Assembly (NCBI GenBank): GCA_012184525.1
Contig: WOFQ01000006.1
Span: forward strand, 1-64,000
DNA: 64,000 nucleotides
Reading direction: 5' to 3'
From: Xenoacremonium recifei
Taxonomy: Eukaryota; Ascomycota; Sordariomycetes; Hypocreales; Nectriaceae
Shown: positions 1 to 11,510 of the stretch, in pieces
Layout of the letters: the number at the start of each line of letters is the position of its first letter
Numbering within the stretch: the stretch's first letter is position 1
Notes under the pieces: generated by a model
Told to the model about the DNA's origin: nothing
The model's database searches: none
What the model saw: the letters and a program-made list of their open reading frames with translations, nothing else
Program-made: the position numbers and the translations under genes

Positions 1-67
<67 letters not shown>
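1..67. repeat. Homopolymer G run (likely artefact)
   Basis: Sixty-seven consecutive G residues open the window and run straight into an intron tail of a coding gene. No natural fungal sequence of this kind is expected next to an exon. It is most likely a sequencing or assembly artefact at a contig end. Confidence 0.9.
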
Positions 68-68
<1 letters not shown>

Positions 69-90
69 AGATTTGGCTGACCTCTAATAG

Positions 91-518
91 ACCGCTCCTC
101 TTACTACAAACGCTCGCCGCGCCAGGGTTTTGTTCAGAAGACGTATAAGCAGCTCAAGCGCGTGCTGCGCGACCTCGTCCACTGGGCCAAGCGCCATCCC
201 TGGAAGGTCTTCTTCCTGGTCATCATGCCGCTCATCACCGGCGGCGCGCTGACGGCCTTGCTCGCCCGTTTCGGCATGCGCATCCCGCCGTCTATCGAGC
301 GCATGCTGGGCCTGGCCTCGCGCGTCGGTGGCGGTCCCTCCGCAGGCCTCGTCGGCGAGGCTGTCCGCATGGCCACCAACTTTGGCGGCTCCGGGGCTGC
401 GAGCGTCGAGAGGGGTCGTGATGGGCCGTATGAATGGGAGCGACGGAGCAGCTATGGCGCTCCCGCCGAGGGTGGTTGGGGAGGTGGCCTGATGGACATG
501 GCCAAGAAGTTCATGTAG
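91..518 (+). CDS. 3' end of a conserved single-pass membrane protein (partial)
   Basis: I do not recognise a named function. The visible part is the last exon. Bases 71-90 look like an intron end, with a CTGAC branch-like motif and a TAG acceptor at 88-90, and in-frame translation starts inside a split codon at 91. The frame is open to the TAG at 516-518 and gives about 142 residues. The exon starts with a Tyr/Arg/Lys-rich stretch (RSSYYKRSPRQGF), then a basic amphipathic region and a hydrophobic helix of about 20 residues (VFFLVIMPLITGGALTALLA), consistent with one transmembrane span. The tail is Gly/Ser-rich and ends in MAKKFM. The 5' exons are lost in the G run. Coding direction and terminal exon are well supported; function is unknown. 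Confidence 0.7.
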
Positions 519-1495
519 GCGATTGGGTCATGAGGCATGACTGACTGATGCATCAAGACATGAAAGAGATTGAAAAGAAGATTCTTGGGTATAACAGTGC
601 TGGCGTTTGGGTGGGTTCTGCATTTCAACTATCTGGTTCACATCTTGTGTGGCCCGTTTCACATAGCTCGGGATACACATATTATATACCTTACATAACT
701 CTGTTCGAGATACCTATGAAACTATAGCATCGGTCATGATAGACCGGAGGTGAAAGAGACAAATTTATTCGCTTCATTTCGTTATCAACGAGTAATGGGA
801 TCGGCATCACCGTCCCCTGGCTCAACATGAAACCAGGGGCACGCATCACAGGCAGATATCACAAGCGGCGTCGCTGCAATGTAACCCTTCGCTTCAGCAC
901 TATGTTCATTACTAGTTCTGCTTATGCACTGCTCATCCTTGTTCTTGTGTGTAAAGCTAAGTAATCTTGCTTCAACCGATCCCCTCAAACGACAAGCAAC
1001 AGGACAATCCACTCCACCACCCTCCTTTCCCTTCATTCCCCCATTTCCGTATGTCCAGAGATTCAAACAGCTAGCGAGCTGTCTCCAGGCCGTGAATGGC
1101 CATCGAATCTCGCTTTGACCCATGACCCCAAATGGTGGCCAGGGAGGCACCGCTATGATGCCATTCATGCAAAGTAACCTATGTTGATCATGCTATCGTC
1201 AAACGCCAATAACCCTTCCCTTAACTAAAAATCCAGATATGCTTCCCGATGCATACGTCCTAGCCGAAGTAGTTGCCAGGTTCGTCGTCGTCGAGAGATC
1301 ATTCGTCGGCTGCACCCAGGTTCAGTCACCGGGTGATGTGACAGAGCCTAAGCGCTAGATCTCTCGCCCGAGATGTGAGCGGAAATGTGAAATGTGCTGT
1401 ACATAATATCCAGATACATTCGTCATGACACGGCCACTGTATGTGACCAGTATGTTGTTGGCTGTTCATGGGACAACCATCGCGTAGGTCACCCT
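519..1495. other. Convergent intergenic region
   Basis: This lies between two convergent genes. It holds their 3' untranslated ends, with AT-rich patches around 660-780. Short open frames of up to 127 codons are present but show no recognisable domain. I see no RNA gene or repeat. Confidence 0.6.
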
Positions 1496-4390
1496 CTATT
1501 GCTGAGAGTGAGACGCCTTGTCTTTGTGAGGCTTCCAGAACTGCATCATGCGGCTCAGACGCTTGGCCTTGCTGTTCGATTTCTTGTGAGACGGCTCATG
1601 ATCCATCCTCACCTCCATTGACAACTTGCTACGTTCGCCATGCGAGCTGCTGATCAGTCGGCTGAGGCTGACGAGGCTTGAGCGTCGCCGACCAAAGGCT
1701 GCGGATGAGACCGAAACCGGTCGGGGCTCCCTAAGAGCGGGCTGAGACATCCGTGCTGTAGGGATGAACATGCTATCTCGTGTCATCGTTGAGTTGCTAG
1801 ATGTCAGCGACGGGATGTCGTAGTCGACCGAGATGCGGACCTCAGGACCTGGTTCACCACCCATCAAGAGCGAATGGAAGGTGTTCTCGTCCGTGACCGA
1901 TGAAGGTGCCGTAGAAATACGCTGTGCATCCACAGACATGGGCGAGCGCGGAGACGGAAACGAAGACGCGTGGCTCATCGCGTAGGGGCTGACAGGCATG
2001 TTGACAGCCGTGGGCAGGTTGAGAGGGCTGATATCCACTGGTGCCAGCTCTTTGCTGTTAGAAAACCGTCGAGGAGACGGTGTCGCCGAATCGGAACCAT
2101 CAGTCCCATCCGTGAACACATTTGCCGTGCGGAAGATGATGCTAGGAGGTTCCTCAAGGATGACGCTATCGTGAAGGGACGACTTGGACCGCTCAGCTCG
2201 TACAGAGTTGGCAGCAGATTGTTGATCCTTGTCACTGAGACTTGAGTTGGTCCGTCGTACGCTCTGCGAGGAGCTATGCGTCGACATCCGATCTTGGACA
2301 TCCAGAGGGTCCTTAGGAATAACAATCGCTGGGGGCGTCGCCTCGCCATCGGACTCAATGTCCTTGTCGGCGCTGGAATCACTAGTATCTGACTTCGCCT
2401 TTCCATCGTCGTCTTCTTCGTCTTCCTCAAAAACATCAGCCATAGTAGAGCTGCTGTTAAAACGATGAATCCCTGCTCGGCCAGGGTCAAAAGGCGGCAG
2501 ATCTGGGGCAGACTCGGCTCGTCGATGGTAGTGCATGCCAGGACCGCTGAAGCCCTTCATCCCTTGAGCACTATGGAGCCGCCGCTTGCCAACGTTGCCT
2601 GCAGCCCGTTGAGCAGCTTCCCACTCAGGATTGAGAGGAAGAGGGGTATTGAAGGGGCCCAAAGCAGCATCCAGGTCGATCATTGGATAGGCGGATTCTT
2701 CACCAGTTCGCCCCCATGTGCTCTTCTCATCGGGCAGATTCGGCGACTCCGTTACGGTGACCGTTGGCATAATGGTAGGAACCAAAGCATCCAGGATCTC
2801 TGGGTCAGGGATCTCGTCGTCGTCGTCAAATTGCATCGTGGCAGTTGGGGGAGTTGGCGGGCGGTCGGGATCAGATTTGGATCGTTTCTTGCTGTCCCGG
2901 GGTTTGCGAGGAAGAATCGACCCAGCCCATCCCTTGACCTTCTTCTTTTTCTTGTTCTTCTTGCTGCTCTTCTTTGGCTCTGTCGTGGATGCGGTTGTTT
3001 GCTCAAGGTTGCATTCGGAGCCATGTTCAGACGAGGAAGCAGCAGAGACGGCCTTTGTCGTAGACTCGGCCGAACTAGAGCTACTTGGTCGAGCCTTGGT
3101 CGGTGACGCGGACGGCGGTTCTCGGGCAAAGAATGACCAGCGTTTTGAAGTCTTAGTAGGACTAGGCTCCGCTTGGTCAGTCTTGGCTGCCTCAGCAAAA
3201 TGAATCAGGGTTGGAATCGAGTTTCGACGTCTTGGTGATGAGTTTACTGCCGGAAGATCTTGAGTACGCTCCAGAACTGCACCCGCTGTGCTCGGTCTTG
3301 AATCTGTCATTTCTCGTGTAGGGCTCCTAGAGAGAGGAATCGGGCTATCACGGCCGTTGGGCGACGCTCCCGACACAATTGAAGAGATACTACCAGAGAC
3401 AGAGTGTCCAGGACGAGCGGTTGCAGTGCTAGATGTTTCGCTCGAGACCAAAGACAGGGGTCGTGGGATGAACTCGAGGGTGTCCGAGAATCCAACGCGA
3501 GCTCTATTTCCAGCCTTGTTCTTGGGGCTCTCTCCAGGGACCTTGGCATTGACTGGCTTAGGAGTCTCCTCCTGTGGTGGGTTGGAAGGAGCCTCGGGTT
3601 CCAGTGGTGTCGAAGGTTCTGCTGGCAATGGTGGCACAAAATCGTCGTTTTTCTGACCAAAGGTGGTTGGACTTGTGGGAGCACTGCTGCCTCGGTTCGT
3701 TGCGCTGTCGAACACAGGTGGTTGGAGGATAGGGAGATCGTTTGTCGAGATGGCACCGGAGATGCCTCGTCGATGTCCACGTCGTGGGGGAGGTTGGAAA
3801 CCTGGAGACGCAAAACCGCTTTCAGATTTGGTCGGACTCGTGCTCATGACCGCGATCGAGTTCCCCTCACGAAGTCGGCCGCCCACGAATTCACTTCCAC
3901 CGCGTCGATGCCCATGACCAACTGGTCGAGCAGTCGAAGGCAGGTTTCTGGGTGACTGAGGGGAGACCGGAGGGCTCAGCAGAAACGGTGCCTGAGGGTC
4001 TGCGGTAAGGGAAGCACCTGGGTTAAAGCTGAATTCGGGTAGGGCAGATCGAGCCGGTCTATCAGCGTTCTCAGCTGACAGAGCGAAGGGCCTGCCTGTT
4101 GACTCGATGGCGGACATGGGACGTCTCCCCGTGGCTCGGGAGAAGGATGACGGAGCTGAAGACGGGGAGGGTGGTCGTGCAGGAAAGACGAACGGAGGGT
4201 TCGGAAGAGGAAAATCAGCCCGAGGTGAGGGCTGAGGGCCGAGAGACGGCGAATCGGCGAGGCTGTCCATAGGCATGTCGGACGGCCCGTCGAATGCAGG
4301 CACAGCAGAGGGGCCTCGAGGCCGCTCCAGAGCAAATGCAGTTGCCATCGTTCTCCCCGGCCGCGCTGCGGCAACAGAATGGATGGACAA
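1496..4390 (-). CDS. Ser/Pro-rich low-complexity protein of unknown function
   Basis: This single-exon frame encodes 964 residues. The sequence is dominated by Ser, Pro and Thr and has no compact catalytic domain I can identify. Visible features are proline-rich N-terminal segments with PPSP and SPRR patches, a strongly basic block (KKSSKKNKKKKKVKGW) followed by LPRKP, an acidic block (VFEEDEEDDD), and a basic C-terminus ending near RMMQFWKPHKDKASHSQQ. Similar fungal proteins are often auto-annotated as 'cell wall proline rich protein', but no signal peptide is visible here, so a cytosolic or cortical scaffold role is equally possible. A second methionine at position 4348 (MATAFALERPRG) could be the true start. 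Many Ser-Pro sites suggest heavy phosphorylation; that is inference. Confidence 0.75.
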   Translation of the reverse strand: MSIHSVAAARPGRTMATAFALERPRGPSAVPAFDGPSDMPMDSLADSPSLGPQPSPRADFPLPNPPFVFPARPPSPSSAPSSFSRATGRRPMSAIESTGRPFALSAENADRPARSALPEFSFNPGASLTADPQAPFLLSPPVSPQSPRNLPSTARPVGHGHRRGGSEFVGGRLREGNSIAVMSTSPTKSESGFASPGFQPPPRRGHRRGISGAISTNDLPILQPPVFDSATNRGSSAPTSPTTFGQKNDDFVPPLPAEPSTPLEPEAPSNPPQEETPKPVNAKVPGESPKNKAGNRARVGFSDTLEFIPRPLSLVSSETSSTATARPGHSVSGSISSIVSGASPNGRDSPIPLSRSPTREMTDSRPSTAGAVLERTQDLPAVNSSPRRRNSIPTLIHFAEAAKTDQAEPSPTKTSKRWSFFAREPPSASPTKARPSSSSSAESTTKAVSAASSSEHGSECNLEQTTASTTEPKKSSKKNKKKKKVKGWAGSILPRKPRDSKKRSKSDPDRPPTPPTATMQFDDDDEIPDPEILDALVPTIMPTVTVTESPNLPDEKSTWGRTGEESAYPMIDLDAALGPFNTPLPLNPEWEAAQRAAGNVGKRRLHSAQGMKGFSGPGMHYHRRAESAPDLPPFDPGRAGIHRFNSSSTMADVFEEDEEDDDGKAKSDTSDSSADKDIESDGEATPPAIVIPKDPLDVQDRMSTHSSSQSVRRTNSSLSDKDQQSAANSVRAERSKSSLHDSVILEEPPSIIFRTANVFTDGTDGSDSATPSPRRFSNSKELAPVDISPLNLPTAVNMPVSPYAMSHASSFPSPRSPMSVDAQRISTAPSSVTDENTFHSLLMGGEPGPEVRISVDYDIPSLTSSNSTMTRDSMFIPTARMSQPALREPRPVSVSSAAFGRRRSSLVSLSRLISSSHGERSKLSMEVRMDHEPSHKKSNSKAKRLSRMMQFWKPHKDKASHSQQ

Positions 4391-5037
4391 CTAGTCGAGT
4401 CGCTGGGTCATAGATGCGATGGGGCCGGGGGGTAAAACCAACGTGCTCGCTCGAACGGTTGCCTGGGTATCGGTACTGGAAGGACGGTGATGCGAGGTTG
4501 ACAGTCGGCTGGTGATTAGAATCTGAACACCATCAGCATGACTCTTCGCCTCTCACAAGCATCCCTAGGCAGCCCAGATGGTCATGGCAGAGGGATTGGC
4601 GACACCCAAGGGGAGGTCAAGTGACGTACGTACCGGATAGAACTGACAATGCTGCGTGCGTTATGAATCGATCGCTGGCGAATCAAGACACAAATCTCAA
4701 TTTTCTGTAGGACTGCTTGGAAAATGAAAAAGGAGCGGACGGTCAAGACCAGCGCAACTCTAGCAGAGCAGTGCGGCTGGAATCGCACCAGAGAGGATGG
4801 TGGTGGGAAGAGGAGGAGGGATTTGGCGCGACGATGGGCGGAGGAGGAGAAGTGGTGATGGGATTCGGGAGGAGAGGAAGAAAAGAGGCCTGGAGTCTAG
4901 GAAAAGAGGAGACGGGGCGTGGACCGGGAGGGGGGGAGGCGGTTTCGAGATTGAAAGCGGCGTGGAGGGAACCCGAACTGGGCATGGGCAGGGCACGGAT
5001 ACAGTGCAGCCCGTCGATGGGCGCATCTGCAGAGACC

Positions 5038-5100
5038 GCTGGAGCCAGCCTGGAGCCAGCCTGGGGTTCAGCCACTCGCCCGCTGGAGCCCGCTGGAGCC
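5038..5100. repeat. Short direct repeats with a GCTGGAGCC core
   Basis: GCTGGAGCC occurs at the start of the block, a related CCTGGAGCC follows, and the unit recurs twice in tandem as CCGCTGGAGC near 5081-5100. These are simple local duplications in a GC-rich leader or intergenic stretch. No function is evident. Confidence 0.6.
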
Positions 5101-8100
5101 TCGGGGCAGCCTGTCGCTAGAGCGGCTAGCAGCTAGCAGCCAGGGTCCCGTCCGCTGGAGGTGAACCACCTGCACGCACCTCAGCTCCACCGCGGCCTCC
5201 GCTGTTCCACTGGTCCACCTAATCCGTGCACTGTGGGTGAGACTGGCGAGCACGCACTGTCTGAGGTGGGCTGGGGCGGTCCAGGGCTAGGCCTAAAGGG
5301 GTGCGCATTGGGGGGGCTACTGCGGCCTGGAAGGGCGGGCCTGAGCACAAATGGTCGAGGTCGACTCAGTAATGAATGGAAGAGGCGCCGCCTAACAACG
5401 CCGCAGCGGGCTGGGAGGGACGCCGAGGGGAGCACTCTGTCTGAACAAGGCAGCTTGCATTGATTCTTGTCCTGGATGATTGCTCCTTCAGGCCGTATAG
5501 GTCAGGGACGGGACGATAGGGATGGGATGGGATGGGGGCTTGAGGGGAGCAGATATACAGTGCCTGGGGGACAGGCTTCAGTGCAGGGGTGTTGCCTCGC
5601 CGCACTGTACTGGTACTGGCTCATTACAGCATCCTTAGTGCAGGTGCGTGTGCCTGAAGCACCGAATCCCCTGCGGCCGCTGTAGCCGACAGCGTCATCC
5701 ACACTGTGACGGGCCCCTGACGTTGGAAGTGGAAGGTACGGGAAGGACGGTCCAAGACTCCGTATTAATCCACCATATCAGTTCGCTCCTTGCTGAGGTG
5801 CGCATCGAACAAGGGCCTCCCCCCGAACGCAGCTCATCAGCGCCCTGTGATTTGCCCGCCGTTTCCTCTCGACAAGAGCCCCCCGGTCCGAGGATCCTTG
5901 CAGCCTGCCCTGGATGGTCGTGTACCTGCACCTGAAGGGCACTTGTGCATGCATGAGCACCAGCAGATGCAGTAGCAGCGGCGCGAGAGCAGCGGACGAA
6001 CGAGTTATTACTTGTACGAGGTCTTTGGCCGAGCCAGCACCGGGGCAACCATCGTCCGCCATCCCCATCCATCACAATCCCTACCGTCTGAAGCGATCAT
6101 GAGGTCTATCTCTGGAGCGCAAGGGCTAGTGGGCGGGGGAGGCGAAAACAAAGGAGTGGAGGATGGGACGGCTCGAATGTCGTGCTTGGCGGCTTCTCAC
6201 GCTTTCACGCTTCGAGATGCACGGCGACGACTCAGCTAGGGACTCGACTCCAGCCGCGTGCGTGCGTTCCAGCAAGGGACGGCAAATAGTCTGTCTTCTT
6301 GTTGGTTGTGCTGGGCCTGTTGATACGACGCCTTACATGCAATAGTGCCAACGCGGGAAGGCAATCCAATAGTCACCGCCGAGCGGGACGCTGCAATCTA
6401 TAATCTGCAATCAGGCGGGCTGTCAACAGATAACGTTGCTGAGCTATGAGAGATTTCGCATCGCAGATCGAGATACGTCTTGAAGCAACGGTATGCGAGG
6501 CCCTGGACGGGTTGCTTCTAGAGCCCTGGTTTAGCGAGTTGGAGAGGTATCATCGCCTAACAATGGCAAGCATCTGGCGGTCTACGGCTCCAAACGGGCT
6601 CGCTCGCTCGGCCAGTTGATCAGCAGCTCATACTTACACCGCGGCCACTCCGGGGCCGTCTTCCTCAGCGAGCCCTTTTGCGAATCCTACCCACGGCCAA
6701 GCGAGACATGGCGCTGCACCAGGGCCTGGGCGACCCAGCAATGCCAACACCAGTGCAAGCCGCGATGCGCCACGAAGCGTCACAATTACGGCGTCTGCGT
6801 CGCTGAATGGTGATGCGGGAAATGCACGCGGCCTTGCTTTTTTCCCTTGCTTCGTCGCCGTTCCCGATCCTCCACCAGATCTGTCCGGGATGAGCTGGCC
6901 AAGTTGGCCTCGTCTTCTCGGCCGTCCCACACTGCTCTCCATCGCCAGAGCCAGGTTAGATTACGAGGCCTAGAACGCAGCCCGCCTGACAAGCCAGGCT
7001 AAAAGAGCGCCGGAGAGAAAACTGACTGGCCTGGAGAGGCAGCCGTCCAAACAAAACACCGTCCCCGTATTACGTCGAGATCTCCATCGCCAGCCAAACT
7101 ATTACGGTCCATACTCCGTACTCCGTACGAAGCGCTGACGTTGAAAACACAGTACAATAACGCTCTCAGTGTCAGAAGTTCCTGGCCCATAACGAAGTTA
7201 ACGGCCGGGCAGTCCGTCAGCCAGCCAATGCCTTGGCGATCATCTCCTCCAATGACTTGGCGTATTACTGTATTCAGACTCCGTATTGCACGGCGTAATC
7301 CGTACGAGAATTAAGGTTCTCTTCGATTCTCTCGAATGGGCGTGTGTGGCCCGTTAGTTTCCAGTGTCCGTGAAGACATCCCTTGCGTCCCTGGCCCGGC
7401 GGGCTACAGGCCCCCGGTTCACACGCCATCCATGCCCCTGGTCAGAGTCCCTGTCGCTGATGCAGCAGATGACGGATGCAATCGAGGCTTGGAATTTCTT
7501 AATCTTGCGTGCAGCTCAGTGCTCCGTTCGAAGCGCCCTCGTGCTAATTGTGGACACGACGTGAAGTGAACAGAACGCAGAACGGAATGTCTCATGGGCC
7601 TGAGTCGGGGACTACGGCAATTCTACGAAGAAAAGAGCCCAGAAGAAAGGACGGCGCCTCTCCCGCACGCTTCTGCCTTTGGTTTGCATTGGTCTCACCC
7701 AACACCGGGTCGCTGAACAACCGTGAACGAGACGAATTGCCGGCTCATTCCTCCGTGTCCAATGAACGCCCGCCCCTCGAGCCTCTTGAACAAGGCCGAG
7801 AACCAGCAGATCCCGCCCTATGGATGTTGAAACGTCCAACGGCATCCGCGGATTGGCACAGGCTGAGAAGCGGTCTTTTTCTGAAGCTTGGCGCCGGTGC
7901 CATGGCTCAACATCAATCGATCTCGGCTCCCGGCGCCAGGCCAAGACGAATGAACCCCGAATAGAGCAGCTCATGGTGCTCGCTGTGGGATGGTGGCCGC
8001 GGCAGCCAGGCGTCTGTTGTCGTGACGATCGGGGCCTCGGGCCATGCACCTCTCTGCCCAGCCCTGGCTTGCCTTCGCCTTACAAGCTACACCCTAGGCC

Positions 8101-8779
8101 CTGACGTCTCAACACCACGTCCACACATTCACGATGGCGCGGGTTCGTGTCCCCAGAAGAAGCCAGGACCAGCTCTGTCACTGTCTCGTACTGACATCCC
8201 CATCTCCACCAGCCAAGCCTCTTCAGGGATTCTCCCTCAGTGCTTCTCCCGGCGCGTTGTCTCGCTCTCGGCTCCACTGGCGACAGGGTGCAATTTCACG
8301 CTCGCCGAACACTGTGATGATGGGAAAAGGGCTGAAATTGAAATCTCACCTTCGGGCCATGATCCATTTCTGCGCCTAGCCCATGAGAATTCCATGTTGC
8401 GAACTAATACTTGCGTACGTGTGTAATTATAGGTCGTTGACGGATACACGTGTTCTGTAATCTCGCCTTGCCGGCAACTTCACGGAGTAAGACGGCCGTA
8501 GCTCGCGGCTTGCGACGAGTCCTCATCTGCTTTACATTTTCCGCGGATTGTCCGTCTTCTCCTGTGAGGTCATCGTCTGCCGAGCCGCTCTCGGTGCCTT
8601 GGCGATACGATACCGAGATGCGCTGAAGGAACATCGTCATTTACACGGTAAAAACAAAGAAAAGCACGCTCTAGTCTCCCGACGGCCCCCGTTTCTTCTG
8701 CGGCCAATGCTCAGGGGCCGGGGCGGTCGAAACGGGCAATCATTCACAGGGTCTCTGGCTCCGCTGGCACGGCTGTGTT

Positions 8780-8809
8780 GTTATTATTATCGTCATCATC
8801 GTCATCGTC
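8780..8809. repeat. TTA/TCA trinucleotide microsatellite
   Basis: An interrupted trinucleotide array: TTATTATTAT is followed by CGTCATCATCGTCATCGTC. It lies in the gene-poor region and is not in a recognised gene. Confidence 0.75.
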
Positions 8810-10323
8810 CGGCGACGGAAGGGTGTTCGCGGTGATCATCGTCAACGTCGCAGACGGTTCATCGTTCGCACACCGTCGGCTGCGCAAAAGGATCCCGCCC
8901 CCGTCATCCGCGGGTTGTAACGTTCCAGGCCCTTGCCAATCCCAAATGGAGCATTGGGCTTGACAGTCAAAAGCTGAGTTCGTGCTTCGCCGGTCCAATA
9001 GCATGACCGCGATGGCCTTTTACAGGGAGACGGGGCTTTGCTGACAACGCGTGGGTTCTTCGGCCACGGTATATTGCCGATGGCCCTTGCATTTGCTTTT
9101 ATTGCGAACAGCCACGGCTGCATATACGCAGGGCGATTGTAATGAATGAGATCCGAAATGACTGAATTCTAAGTTTATTACGGAGGTATACCACGTACGT
9201 TGCGAAGAACGGAGGGAGATGAGGTTCGTCGACGGCATCCTGCTGCACGCGACGGAAGACCCCCTATTCGTCCGCCCCTGGTTCAGGGTCCTGACAATTC
9301 CCCCTAATGCAGCTTAGCTTCGGGGAAATGTAAGACCAACCCCGTCCATGTAAACATCAATTAGTTGCCAGGAATAGAGATATCTTGGAAAGGTATTTCG
9401 TGCAAGAGGATGGGTTAAGGAGGCATTCCGGTATATAATTTGAGTCATCTTAGTGTCCTACTTAGCATAGTTTTAAATAGAAATGCTCAAATTGGGAGGT
9501 CCTTGCGAGGTCACGATAAGATCAACAACTATAAACAAAAACGGGTCATCCCCTGACGGCATTCGAGTCCCCTCAAAATACCTTACATAGTGGAATGGTC
9601 CTTGAGAGGAGTAAATGATAAGCGAGACAAGACCCTTGAGTTAAGACATAATTCCCTGTTTACTAGTTATATGTTGCGTCGCTGGGAGCTTGATCCCCAA
9701 CCCAAACAGGGTAGCAGCATCACAAGCATGATTAGACTTCAGAATGATGATGGGGATGCCCTCTTTCAAGTGCTCCAATACTGCTCCTACAATACCTACG
9801 CTGGGGGCTAGCAATATGTGCTTTAATAGGACAGCCCATCATTGAACAACATTTCAATCACACGTTAGATTGGTGCCTGAATTTTCCATGATGTTAAGAT
9901 GGGCAAATGTTTAATACATGTATGCATGAGTTGCCATAATAGTAATGGACCAATGCACCCCCATCAAGGTATGCGAGCCTAAACCTCAATCACCCTAGTA
10001 AGGAGTTTCTCACGTAAACACCTAAATCTCAAGACATTTCTCTCCCCTTAATCAACAACGACCCAGGCCAAGAGACAGCGTGGAAGGTGGTGTTTAATCT
10101 TGGTGGGTTGCGCCCCCGTAATTGGATCTCTTCCCCACATCGAAATTGAGCCACACCTTTGTGGGGTTGGCTCGGAGCGGATACCAGCCACATCTCACCG
10201 CCTTCGGTCGCCGCTTTTTTTTAACGGCAGAAATTTTTTTGAGGCATGAGGAGGGGAGATCGTGATATGGATCGCAACCTTGACAGGGTCGACTTCTCAT
10301 CAGCTAACCCCTCTACCTCTAAG

Positions 10324-10790
10324 ATGTCTGACGGAGCCGCTGCCACCTCCGCGCCCGACGCGCAACCGGCGAAGTTTCTTGGAATGCGAAAGAATGGTAT
10401 TTTTGTTTCTTCTACTGTCTCGAAATCCCCGACTGACCATGATGACCAGGCAAGCAATGGCATGCGCCTAAGAAGGCTTTCCGACCGACTGCAGGGCTCA
10501 CATCCTATGAGAGAAGGAAGGCGGAGCGCTCATTGATGGCGCAGATAAAGGCGAAGGAGCAGCAGATGAAGGCAGAGAAGGAGGAAGAGCGCCAGGTAAG
10601 TCCGGGTTGATCATGGTGGGTTCTGGTCATGAGCTCACTTCTACCCCAGCGTCGCGTACAAGCAATTAAGGATAAGCGGGCGAAGAAGGAGGAGAAGGAG
10701 AGATACGAACAGATGGCCACGAAGATGCACAAGAAGCGAGTCGAGCGACTGAAGCGAAAAGAGAAGCGAAACAAGCTGCTCAACTCTTGA
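10324..10790 (+). CDS. CGR1: rRNA-processing protein Cgr1 homologue
   Basis: Cgr1 is a small nucleolar protein needed for processing of pre-rRNA towards the 60S subunit. Three exons are predicted: 10324-10396, 10450-10595 and 10650-10790, with introns of 53 and 54 bp that have GT donors, AG acceptors and consistent phase. The product is 119 residues, the usual size for the family. It starts [20 protein letters not shown], continues through [15 protein letters not shown] and [12 protein letters not shown], and ends in a long Lys/Glu/Arg-rich helix ([17 protein letters not shown]) with terminal [12 protein letters not shown]. The GKQWH..KKAFRP motif and the charged coiled-coil tail are typical of Cgr1. 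An unspliced reading would miss the gene almost entirely. Confidence 0.92.
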
Positions 10791-11510
10791 TCTCATTCCT
10801 GACGGAACACCATGCCGGATTTGCGATTTCAGTTACGAATTACGACGCTAGACCAACACAGAGGAAATACTCAGCGCATTTGATTGGGAGGCATGTACAA
10901 TGGATTCGGTCAACCAACTGCCGAAGAGGGACGACAGCGTATGTGGGTTGTCGCATTGCTGGGCATTTTCGGAACGAGAAAAGCCGATTACCTACAGTAG
11001 AGGGGTTTTCTTGGGCAAACTCACAGACTCAAGTTCCAGTCTTGATCAGGAACTTGAGTTTTGTCTCGTCTGAGAAACACGGTGTCCTTGCATGGAGGCA
11101 ATAGATGTGGCATGGGACGGCCCTCCCTAGGGAGTAGATGGGGCTTCCACGCTGACCTTTAATGAAGAGTCATAATAAAAGACAAAACTAGCGAAAACAT
11201 TCTGAACCTGGACAGTTGTGAGACTTGACCAGAGCGATGCGTATCCATCCATGTCTTGATTTTGGAGTCGATAGACTGTCCTAGTGGTAATAGCAAGGCG
11301 GGTTGTGGCACTTATACTCCGTAGCTCCAGACCATGAGCTGAACATGTGAATTTCCCCACTTCAGCTCACTGACGGGCCTGACCTGACCTGACGGGACCC
11401 AACCTTTGACTTCCAAGGTTTCGCCGCAAGCAGCTGCGTCAGCCAGCAACTAACTGGAGCACCGTACGATAAAGGCGGAGAGCGCTAGATCAGGCGATTG
11501 AACTCTCACC
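10791..11510. other. Intergenic region
   Basis: The 3' region of CGR1 and the promoter of the next gene, same orientation. Apart from short unsupported open frames I see only a TACTCCGTA-type motif near 11311. No RNA gene or repeat was recognised. Confidence 0.55.

Larger units (their letters stand above)
4391..10323. other. Gene-poor region of about 5.9 kb
   Basis: No convincing protein-coding gene on either strand. Open frames are short (at most about 145 codons), overlap one another on opposite strands, and lack recognisable motifs. The left part (4391-9000) is GC-rich with short direct repeats. The part from about 9300 to 10200 is visibly richer in A and T. I found no tRNA-like internal promoter pair and no transposase motif. 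It includes the 5' leader and promoter of the Ser/Pro-rich gene on the left and the CGR1 promoter on the right. Confidence 0.55.

Noticed and set aside
785..1168. A 127-codon minus-strand open frame
   Set aside because: No motif, no neighbours to support it, and it sits in the 3' region between convergent genes.
2465..3203. Plus-strand open frames of up to 213 codons
   Set aside because: They lie opposite the Ser/Pro-rich gene and reflect its biased composition.
7548..8049. Overlapping open frames of 138 and 145 codons on opposite strands
   Set aside because: Mutual overlap and composition typical of random GC-rich sequence; no start context or domain favours either.
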